The position numbers were made by a program, and so were the translations under genes. Below, piece after piece: positions 36,601-48,600 of a DNA stretch of 64,000 nucleotides. Below the pieces are notes generated by a model. It was not told where the DNA came from and did not search any database. It saw nothing but the letters and a program-made list of their open reading frames with translations. Every line of letters starts with the position of its first letter. Within the stretch, counting starts at the first letter, position 1. Source of the stretch: Gonocerus acuteangulatus (Eukaryota; Arthropoda; Insecta; Hemiptera; Coreidae); NCBI GenBank assembly GCA_946811695.1, contig OX328131.1:12805141-12869140 (forward strand), read 5' to 3'.

Positions 36601-39600
36601 TCTCTATAATTATTCTTTAAAAATAAGCAGAAATATTTGAAAAAAATAAACCTCTTTTTTCCCAAACTTCATGTTTTTTTGGCTTTCTCATCAAAATGTA
36701 ATAATATCACATATCGCCAAGAACAGTATAGCAATTCTAAATTCTTATCATTCGGGAAACATTTTAAGATTTAAAGAAGATAATTAGCTACTTATAGACA
36801 TATTGTCCATTGTTTGTGATGACTACTATAAGCTCTTCTATAGCCCTGTCGCAAACAAATGAACAAGGTAGTGCGCATGCGCTGCATTCAGCCCATGTGT
36901 GGGGAGGCCTAGCTCCCCTCCAGCCACGCCCGTTCTGGTTCTTTTGTTTGAGGGCAGACTATAGTTTATTAAGAATCTTAATAAAAGGACTTTCTTGTAT
37001 CTTAAGTATTTATGTGAAAATTATTCCCTAATAATGAATGTTGGCAAAAATAGAACTTATTTTAGTTCTAAAATATAGTTTTATTCAACATTGACCGAAC
37101 CCCCATCACATACACCTTCAAAAGTCTTTTCAGAAAGGGAGTTAAGGTACATCTTGCATTTCCAACCTTTCAAATAAAATAGAGCAAGCATAGTATAATT
37201 TGTAGTTGAAGACTGAGGGTTCTAACAACTTTTTCCAGCTTAGGGGTCTCCAAATATTATTTTATTTTATTTTTATCTTATTTTTTTTTTTTTCATTGAT
37301 AAAAAAATGGATAAAATAAGATTTGAAGACCCCAAAGCTGGCAAAAGTTTTAAAACAAGTGTCTAATTTGTTCAATCATTTGAATGACAGGAAATAGTGG
37401 AAATGGAGATGTATTTGCTAGATATAGCATGAACATTTAATGGTGTTAACGGTCCAATTAGTCGACACACTTAAAAAATAAATTATTATTATAAGGTATA
37501 TAATAATAAAAACACCAGTCTTATATGTTGATCTAGTTCACGGAATCTCCATGTTTGCTGTAGAAATTTGCTTCTTTCTCTATTTTTTTTTCTTTATTTA
37601 TTTTTGAGGTTTGTAGGAAATATTTGCTAGGACCCCACCTCGGCTTGTGTACCTGATGAAGCCGAAGTGGTTCTTATTAAAATGCATACAAGAACTACTG
37701 GGCGGTGCTAATGATCCTAGCAATCGATGCACAAAAAAAAAAAATTAAGAAAAGGCATCACCCCTAACCTGGCTAGAAAAGGGTGGTAAGGTTACCACCC
37801 TTTTAAAGTAGTTAATAATAAATGGACGTTAAAATTTAAATAAATAAAAATAATAAAAAAAACACTGGGGAAGGAGGCCATACTTCCCACCATCAAAGTG
37901 ATCTTCTTGCCTAACATGCATTATTAACCCAATCAATCATTAACCATGTCAAATCATATAATAAGTTTAAAACATATTTCTAACTTATAATTAAGCGGAA
38001 AAAAAAAATTTAAAAAAGAGAAAAATTGAGCTTTATTATACATAGTAGATTATAATGAGATGAATTGTTCTTGCTGTACAAGTTGATTTCAACAGATTAA
38101 AGAAAACAGAAGAGCTGACAAGATTACATCAGGACCACAATCCCATATCTTGGAGGGTGTGACGTGGGAAGAGGCTAAAAAACTTCAGGTAAGTGCATCA
38201 GTCACGCTTATATTATCTTTAAATAGATCATTAGATTTTTATGTTTGGGATAGTCTGATTTTTTGAAGCCTTAGGAATATTGATTTTTTTTTATATTGAT
38301 GATAGTTTTCTTTGTTACCCCTTTCAGTACCAAGAAAGGCGCACAATAAAGTGTTCTTCTGTTAGGGATACTCGCACCCAGCCTTGGGCTCCCTGAACGG
38401 GATACTTTAGTCACTCCCGCTCATAGAGCATATACTTTCAGTGATCTCCTCGCCGAATTAATACTCGTCTTTTATAATTCTGATTTTTGTTTTGTTTACT
38501 ATCATTATTGACTTTTATGTATCTCTAATTAATTTTAAGTCGAATAACTTTTTTTTAAAAGAGTGTTATAAAAAAGTTATATTATATAGGCGTAAAAAAA
38601 AAAAAACTATTTCTGTTTAACATTTGTCCTATATGTTATGAATAATAAACAAGTGAAATACATACTCAATAAACATGCTTTTGGGATGGGCAGAGGTATA
38701 AGAACATACGGTAGTTAGACAAGACTGAGAGGGTAACGCAGGGTGTCTACTGCACGAAAAAGTCATGAAAATCAAGAAATTAAAAATAGGGCACCAAAAA
38801 GTCATGAATTTTGAAACCATGTCACGAAATTTAGGTTTTGCCGGAGTTTAATGACTTGTGCGCATTTGTAATTGTCGCTGTTTTCATACTTCGACACAAT
38901 TCTATCTGCCTCTCCCACCCCCTTCATCTGTCAGATTACTTTGTTGCAGCATTTATACATCGACATTATTATTTACGTATATGGAAACTTAAATATTGAA
39001 AGTCTGTATACTTTAATTTATTAAATTATGTATATTGACAATAAATATTCAGTTAGTAATATTTTTGGAAATTTGTAATTGTCCTACTATTGTTCAATAT
39101 TTTTGAGGCTGCTAATTCCATGGTCATTCTAAAATTTTTAGTATCATCTTTTCTTCACTTTTAAAATTAATTTAACTATCTTCTTTAACATATGATGTAC
39201 ATTTTATAGTTTTATTAATTGTTTGAAATGTATGTAAAATTTTAAGTTTATAAATATCATCATAATCCATGTAAGGTTAAAAATAATTGTATGCTAATAG
39301 TTGAGGCTTTTTCTTTTTAATTGAAATTATTTTCATTTTAATGGGCATGAAATTTGAATTTCAAGTCATGAAATTGGCTTTCACAAAAGTAGACGACACC
39401 CTGTAACAAGTTTTACATGTCTGAATAGCTCACACGGTCAAAAACTTGATTCAAATACCCACTAGTGACAGGCAGTAATACTAGAAGTATGCTAAGGTAA
39501 CACTAAATAGATCTAAAGTCTTACCCTCTAAAATGAGAGGGAAAAGACGATGAGAAATACGAGGACTAGTCAACGGTATGTGGGTCCCGTCTTTCCTCAG

Positions 39601-42600
39601 ACTTGTACACTAGTCAACGGTATTCAGGGCCCAGCAGCACGACTGCTGGAGTAGTCAACGGTATGTGGGCCCCCGTCTTTCCTCCGATTTGTACACTAGT
39701 CAGCGGTACACAGGTCCCAGACGCTGTCAACTGCTTGAGCAGTCAATGGTGGGGAAAGGGTCAATTTTAGAGTTATTGTTGTCAGTGATGAGACCCTTAT
39801 CACGTTATCACAGGTGTATTATTGAATCAATTAATATTGCTAGTAGTGCCCTTCATTTTAATTCTTACAAAGCACTTTTTATTATTTTTCAATACTTTTC
39901 CTCTTTATTTTGTAATTCACACTTGTTTGCTTCTAGGACGCCAATATTTCGATGACCGGGGATCAGGTAATTCTTGTCGGTGCTGCTTCGAAGGGTATTA
40001 TTCAACGTGGATTCCAGCATAATGCTACCGTCTACAAGAGCCCTTATGCTAAGAATCCATTCGACTGTGTTTCCGAACAGGAGCTTGAAGAATACAAGAC
40101 TGTTGTGACACGGAAGCAGAAAGGAGAATACTGTGAGTAATATTCTTATTTCAAGAATCGTTCCAGAGACTGTTCGTTTGTCCCTTCTCCTATAGCCTGT
40201 TAATGTAGACGGAGAAGTTCAATTCCGCATGCGCCAAATTTTGAGGGAAATATTCCCGATGATTCTACCATTGGAAAACTCCCATTTCAAGGAACAACAC
40301 GGTACGTGACACATTATAAAAACTGATTATGTCTCGTTTAAGACTAGGGAAGGCTTTGAGAGGTCAGACAAAGGAAATAGTGTCTAATATTTATCTATAC
40401 TTAGCCAAAGCTAAGACTAAAATCGTTTTAGACGTCCTAATGATAACGTTATTACAGAGAGAATTTTTACAGCCAATTTCTTGCACGAGGTATATAGGAC
40501 ACGCCCTTTCCCTCCAACTAAACCATCTATTAGAGCAGTTCAGCCTTAGTTTTGGCTATGTATTGATAATATTAAACATTATATACCTTGCCTGACCTCT
40601 CAAAGCTTTCCCTGGTCCTAAATGAGACATAATCAGTTTTTATTGAGTTTTAAGTAGTGTGTGTTGTTCATTGTAATGGAAATGCAAATGGCGGAACCAT
40701 AAGGAATATTTCACTCAGAATTTCATGCATGCGGGATTAGAACTATACCATCTAACTGAACGGATGTTAGCTCAAGTCAGGTTTCATTATTTTTTTTTCT
40801 GATTCATCCAAATAAACAGACTCACTGAATTCTTAACAAAGTCAACACCTGACAAAAAGGAAATCTCTTTTTGTTGAATAAACGATACAACGCTTGCAGA
40901 AACATCAATTCATACAACATAATATAATATACACAAATTTCATTCAAAAATACTTAAAGGAAAACAAGTTTGTTAGCAAAGTTTGATAATACAATTAATA
41001 AACAATTTTTAATTGAAATATATGTTTTTTCTACTAAATTTTCAAATGAGTTACTTAAAAATATTATCTTACAGATGGTGACGATACAGAACAAAGCGAA
41101 AGTGAAGCACTTTCCTCTTCAGCTGCACTTATAAAGTCCGAACAAGAGGATGTTGTAACAGGTAAAGAAGTCGAGGAATACATTTCATACTCCTCACTTC
41201 CCTTAAATTTCAAGAATTTATCTTTTTTAACAATTTTTATTTTGGCGAGTCTGGATTGGGTGTTTTTAAAAAATATATTATTATTTTAGCCAAACATATT
41301 AATTAACCCTAGATTGCTAATGTATGATACACGATCTTAACATGTAGCCAGCAAAAGCAATGTTTCCTACATCATCATTTATTTAGTTATAGACACCAAA
41401 CGTCAGGCGGGCGAGGTTAGCTCAGTGGTAGAGCACTCGACTAATATGCTGGAGGACCTGAGTTCAAATCCCGAGCAAGCACTAAAGATTTTTATCTTCT
41501 AGTGTCTTCGTTCATGGGTTGAATTCGGCCTCCCTGACCTTCCCTAGGCCAACCCAGCCTTTAATTAATTTATTAATGGGTACCTTGGTGCTAATGACTC
41601 GAGCAGTCAAACCAGTAAAGGGGAAAATCAGGTGGCCGGAGCATAGTACTGATCACACTATCTCCCTAGTGTGCCTTATGGTCTTGAATCAGATACCTCT
41701 ACAGTATCTGCCCCTCATGGCCTGTTACGGGACTGATTTTTTTTTTGATTTTTTTTTTTTTACACCAAATGTCAAATAAGTACAGATGGAATGGTTGGGA
41801 TTCGGCTAAATAAACCTCAATATGATTTTGTTTTAAAAAAATCTATATTTCGGACGTTTCGGCTACTCATTGGTAGCCTTCGTCAGCTAAAATGACAAAA
41901 AAAAGAAATAAATACAGAAACAATCAAGAAAAATTTATAATTGTGATAGGTAACAGAACTATAGATACAGTTTAACTAATAACAGAACATATCGTCTTAA
42001 AATTCTTAGAATGAGTAGAATGAAAAAGAAAATAGGTACAGTAATTGATTTTAATAGTAATTAGTAACATTAATTGATTTTACAAAGAAATAAGAGAACT
42101 ATTAGCTACTATATTTGTCATTGGTATATAGTTCTCTTATTTCTTTGTAAAATCAATTAATGTTACTAATTACTATTAAAATCAATTACTGTACCTATTT
42201 TCTTTTTCATTCTACTCATTCTAAGAATTTTAAGACGATATGTTCTGTTATTAGTTAAACTGTATCTATAGTTCTGTTACCTATCACAATTATAAATTTT
42301 TCTTGATTGTTTCTGTATTTATTTCTTTTTTTTGTCATTTTAGCTGACGAAGGCTACCAATGAGTAGCCGAAACGTCCGAAATATAGATTTTTTTAAAAC
42401 AAAATCATATTGAGGTTTATTTAGCCGAATCCCAACCATTCCATCTGTACTTATCACCTCGACGGCTAACTATCTAATCATCATGACAAATGTCAAATGT
42501 CACATTCCATATCAGGACCTTGGAAGAGAAATGTAGGCAACACGATGCTTTGCCTTGTTTCTGTGGTTTGCCTTTAGTTCTCTCACAGTTTCAAGTTAAA

Positions 42601-45600
42601 GTGAATAGCACCGTCATCTATGAAAAATTCAGTGTCTAATTTAGAGGGCGAATCCCAGGTCTGAAACTCCCTTCCTCGCATTTTGTCACCCATAAATGAA
42701 TCCTAAAAATTATAATTAAAACATTGAATTTCAATGGCATACTTTTCCAATCATATTTATGGTTCGGCATTCCATAGAATAAACATTCACCCTTACTCTT
42801 CAAAGGTCCTGATATTTGGCTTCAGCATATATTTTAGTGTGTTTAAAATCGAGATTTTATCTTCTACGTTAATTTTATGTATCCTTGGAAATAATAGGGG
42901 TCTGACTCACGTTGGTAATCGAGGTTAAACATTTTTTTTTTATTTTGAACATATTGAATTTTATGAAAATCAAATCAAATAATTACCTTTTATAAATAAT
43001 TGATTGATATATATTAAATAAGTAGTAAATTTACTATTAAAATGTAATTACAATATAAAAAATATTATAATTACATTTCAATTAATGTAATTAATTAATA
43101 AATGTCATCAGTAATTCTCACATGCATCATGTTCGTTAAAACTTGTTGCTGCAAATAAACAGTTCAGTTATTGTTTTTAAATATTTTATTTTTATCTTTA
43201 GAAGAACCAAGAGTGTTGCGAATAGAAACGAAAACTGCTCCAGCTCCAAGCCAAGCGGAAGTTGTTCTAAGTGACGGTAAGATTGCTAAGTTTATTGTAG
43301 ATAGATGTTTTGTTTTTGCTCTTCTTTTTTCTTTTTTTTTGGTTATTGATTTTTGTTTTATATTTTACACTTACTAGACAAAATCGTTAAGAACACATAA
43401 AAGTGTATAATGAGGATTTTTTATTGAATAAATTATTTACATTTTATAAGATTCTGCGTGATTTTCATCGCTAGCTGGAGGGAGGCTGTAAGTATTGAAG
43501 GAAGCATGGGTTTTTTTCTTTGTCACTATCCCCCATTTCTTCTTTCTTTCTTTCTTTTCTTTTCTTTTTTTTTTTAATTGAACAGCCCCTCTTTTTATAA
43601 ATGCTGCATTTTCTGTCATAGCTGGAATGTTAAAATTTCTCTTCTCATGAGCATGTCTTTCTATTATTAGATGATTTTCCTGATCCGCATGTTGAGAGAG
43701 CCAAATCACAAAGGTATCCAACAGTGAAAGGTAAGATTCTAATTGAAACATTATTATTTTTTGTTATGGATTTAGTAGTTATTTAATTTCTTTATAGAAA
43801 ATATTTAGATTATATTTTTCTTCTATCGTTTTATTTCTTCTTTATTTGTGTTCTATAATGCATGATTGAAATGGAAGTCTTTCTTTATTTGATAAAATTT
43901 TTCTACTTAACCTTAACTGAATGAAAACAACTGAGTATTATTATTTTCTATATTCTTTATTTAATAATTGAGATGAAGATAGTTAGCCATTGAGGTGACA
44001 AGAAATCGAGGGATTGTTGGAGTACGGCAAAGGAGAAAATTTCAGATCTTCAAGAAAAATCAGAATGACTGAAAAAAAAAAATTATCCTGGGACTTTGTC
44101 CCTTAAGAATTACATATAAATACAAATTTAAACTCTATGCCTAGAGAAGAGACAACAATAAAAAAAGCGCACTTTAATACTATTTACAAAATCTTATACA
44201 ATACCTTGTAACTTTTTTTTTACAATATTTTTTTTTATGGGCTGAGATGCTTCCTTAACTAATCAGAAATTTTAAAAAATATTTTAATTTGTTTTTACCG
44301 GGCAAAACATACGATTTTCCGAGAGTCCATCCCGATGCCGAGTGAACGCGATGCTGATTTGAAAATAATTTTTTGAGCGAGCCTCGATTGGTCCCTTTTT
44401 AATTTTTGGTCCTCCTTTAATACATTTCAAAATTAAAACCCATTTTTTTTCTTTATTACAAGAAAGTATGAAAAAAAGTTAAATAGGTAAAAATGAACAC
44501 TTCAGAACTTTAAACTTAGAAGTCGTTCTTTGGTCGCACAAAGTAGTATTACCCTTTCATAAAAAGAAGAGAGTGAATTCAGAAGAATTTTAGAATACTG
44601 GAGCAAGAAAGGAATGAGGGAGGGTGGAGCAATGATGAAACTATATACAGGGGGGATAAGAATATAGAATTTAATAAATAGTTCAATATAAAAAAACGTA
44701 AGCACTTAACACCGTTCGAAGGGTTGTGGTTTCGATTCCCACTTGGGGTGGTGGTTTTCATTGGAAAAAAGAAAAGGCATCAGCTCTATCCTGGCTAGAA
44801 AAGGGTGGTAACATATAGATAACCTGATACGAAGACAGGTATAGTTGGGATTCGGCTAGGAGAAAAAACGTCAGACTTTCAAAAAGAAATCTGTATTTTG
44901 GACGTTTCGACTGCAACAATGGCAGCCTTCTTCAGCACTAGAGAATGCCTAGGGGGGGGGGAGGGAGGAAGACCTCGAGGACAACTTAGGTAACCATGGT
45001 AGCATGAGCATACTTCTACCATGGTTACCTAAGTTGTCCTCGAGGTCTTCCTCCCTCCCCCCCCCTAGGCATTCTCTAGTGCTGAAGAAGGCTGCCATTG
45101 TTGCAGTCGAAACGTCCAAAATACACATTTCTTTTTGAAAGTCTGACGTTTTTTCTCCTAGCCGAATCCCAACTATACCTGTCTTCGTATCTCTACAGCG
45201 GCTAACTATCTCCATCTACACTATAGATAACCTGTTCTAAAATTCTGAGTTAATTATAGTGAACGTTAAAATTTAAACAAATAAATAATAAAAAAGAGGG
45301 GGAGAAAAAATGAAAAATAATTAAAAATAAATACATAGAGAAATGAAAAAAATAAATACAATAAAATGTAAAATTAAACAACAAATTAAGTGTGGACTTA
45401 ATCAAATGGGAAAATCTGGTTGCCATCTTCAGCACTAAAAATGCCTGGGTGCGGGAGAAAGACTACTATAACATTTACAGTGGAATTCAAACCATTCCTT
45501 CACTTCTTATTTTTATTCTTGATTCAAGAAGTTGAAAAGTAATTGATTATGTTGGAAAAAGGCTTTCATTTCAATAGAATAATTTGCATGTTATTTTATT

Positions 45601-48600
45601 TTGGGTGATGCAGTTACAGATGTCAATAATAAAAGAAGTTCTTCAGCTGACCGAGCCATGAAAGGTGAAACATTTTTTTTTATCTCAACTTTTTTTTCCT
45701 GATTTAACCATTTTAGATTAACTTAGTTCATAAACTCTTTGTAGGGTAGTGTGCATGTCTTGGTGTTTGTCGCATGTAAACCTAACTCTATGTTGCACTT
45801 CAGATGTCGGTGTTGGGGAAGTTGTCATGTGCCGCCTCGTCGATGCTGAAATCTTGACGAAGAGACGTCTTCAATACCACACTGTTGGAACTCAAACAAA
45901 GTTAGAAGATGAAGTAATAATTAAAGAAGATTATGAACTTAAAGTAAACGAACAAAGATCCAAAACTCATTCGATTCCCGATATTCTGAAAATAGGGCAT
46001 CCTCCCGACCGCCACGATATTATGTCACGACTCGTTAAGGAGTTGGCACTGAGATTCGAAAAGAGGGTGGAAGAAGAATCCATTACCTGTCTTCCTTTAA
46101 GGAAACCGATAACTGTTACTGGTTCTCCGACTGGTTTTTCTTCCGATGATACAACAGTGTCTTACGAGTTGAGTCCCGATAATATCTCATTAGATATAAA
46201 TCGTAGTGTAACAAGCCTCGAAGAGCACATAGGTGAAGACTTTGAGGGAGCCTTTGAATCAGATAGCTCAATATGTGGTCCTCCTCTAATTCCACGAAAA
46301 CTGTTTTATCCTGATATTACAGCATCTAGTTTTCTGAAGCTTTATAATACCAAATCACATTCTGAAAAATTTGATTCTTGCGAATCTTTATTGGCCGAGC
46401 AAGATGATGTCTCAGTTCGTACTTACGTCAGTTCTCCAGACATACCACCTTTTGGTTTCGATGATGCTGGATCATTTTTATCGGATTGTACATCCATTGA
46501 AGATTTTGAAGAGTTTGACGAAGCTGTCGATTTGTTAGCACATTCTAAGAAGAGCGAAACTAGTGAAAATACTCATTTGAGACTGAGTGGAATGTTGTCT
46601 TTAAATTTGAATGAAAGCAAATCTTACGAAAAAGGTGTAAATAAAGTGGTGCTGTCGCTTCATTCCTATAAGACTGACGAGTGCCGAAGAGATGAGAATG
46701 ATGCAACGTCCGGCCACGAGACTAAAACAGACCATACTTCAGCATCTTCCCCGTCGTCTGGAATCATTGATACTTTCGAATCATGCGAGGAGGGTTCCCT
46801 CAATAAATCTCCACTTGATAAATCTATCGACGGACCAGGAAATGGAGTATCGGCATTTTCTTACGATGACATCGGGAGCCTAATCAGCAAGGGCGAATTC
46901 CCTCTGAAGAATTCTCTTGAAACAAATTCTGTGGACATAAATAGTAACAAGTTGTCCCTAAAGTTACATAATACTTTTTCTGTGGACAATATTTTTAGTC
47001 CTTATCAAACTAATGTTAGCGGTTATGAGGGTGATGCAGAAAAGACTTTGTACGAATCGCTCGATCTTACAGGAATTAATTTTGATATTAGTCCTGTTTC
47101 TCCTTCTGGTTATGAGGCTGACAATGACGAGATGCTTACATCATTCAGCCATACTCCCAACGCTTTGTACACTATTTACGAAGAAATTATTCCTGAAGCA
47201 TAATAAATGCTTTTGTCTTCTTCATAAAACATTATGAAATTATAAAACGTTTAATTCAAAAAGCATTGTCAATTTGTGTGATCTTGTTTTATAAAGTCTT
47301 TATTATATTTTATTATAGTTTTACTGATGTTATGTTTTTCTGTTTATTTTATTTTATCTTCATGTAAGCTTTAGTACAGCTTTTTAATTATTTATTTTTG
47401 GTACTTACGTATTAGCTACACCACAAGTTAGAGAATTGGTCTCGTTCAGAGATCTGGATCATCAGCCCTTGCAAAGAAGTCAATTGAATTTTTGCTAATA
47501 TGGCCACGGAAAGACCATTTACGTATCAACGAGTTTGGTTGACTAGAGTTTTGATATAACCATGAGCGAGCAGAAACAAGTAGCACTTATGTTAATGACA
47601 TAATTGCTATGTGTTTCCGCTCGCTCAAGGTTATATCGCAACTCTAGTCAATCCAACCCGTTTATAATATAGATCACTGGTTTTTCGGTGAAAAATGGGT
47701 TGATGTACAATTTAACACTGCTTCAAAACAGTCTCTTCTTTCCTTGCTATAATGTTGTTGCTATATGAACTCAACTAAAGATGCCAGTCTAGCATCTTTT
47801 TCTGTTTTAGGGAAATCCCAAAGTAGCATTTTCATAGCAGAAACCAGAACAACACAAACACTAAGAACACAGACACAATCAAGGGAAAGAAATTGCGTTA
47901 AAAAACACAAATGAGGCAAAGGGCGAACTCAACATAAAGTTCATACTAATTCCTGGTCAATTGCTATTTAATTTGTTTATTAATTAATAAACAAACAATG
48001 AGACGTCCTACAATGAACAAATGTTTTGAATATACTCTGGCGGAGATCGCTCTCATGGAAAAAATATTCAAACGCATTTTCGTCACACTATTTTTTGTTG
48101 AGTTTGCCCTTTGTATCCGCAACACCTCAAATAGATTGTGTTAAAAACAGCAAATAAACAAACATAATGACCAATAGAATTTCGCAAAATGCTGAGTTAT
48201 GCGTCTGCGCTGATGATCCAGATCTCTGAACAACACCCACATCTCTAACCTGTGGTGTAGCTAATACGTAAGCTCCTTATTTTCTTTTGTTTGATTAACT
48301 TCCCTTTATCTTTATAATACATTTTTCTTGACTTGCTTTTTACTATTTTGAATGGAGTTGTGTTCATTCTGACTGGTTTACATATTCTTTAGCATCAGGT
48401 ATTAGCATTATACAATACTGTTGTAATTACTAGTGAGATTTTGTGATATGGAAACTTAACTTGAAAGTAGTTAATTTTAATTAGTTTAATAACATGACAT
48501 TGTAGAGTACTTAACATTAGTTTGTTTAATACCTAGGCATTAAGTCAAACAAAACTAATATTATCCTATATAAGACAATTTTTATATATTTTAAAGAAAC

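Noticed and set aside
37640..37700. Another hammerhead core at CTGATGAAGCCGAAGTGG
   Set aside because: The CTGATGA box is present but there is no GAAA after a pairable stem; the resemblance is partial.
23031..41480. Functional tRNA genes at SINE heads
   Set aside because: The heads are followed by shared SINE bodies, and acceptor and anticodon stems do not pair well enough for tRNA.
45749..45803. ATG start for an independent gene at 45749 upstream of the long terminal exon
   Set aside because: The first 55 bases are explained as intron before a good acceptor at 45803, and the frame after it continues the adducin phase exactly.
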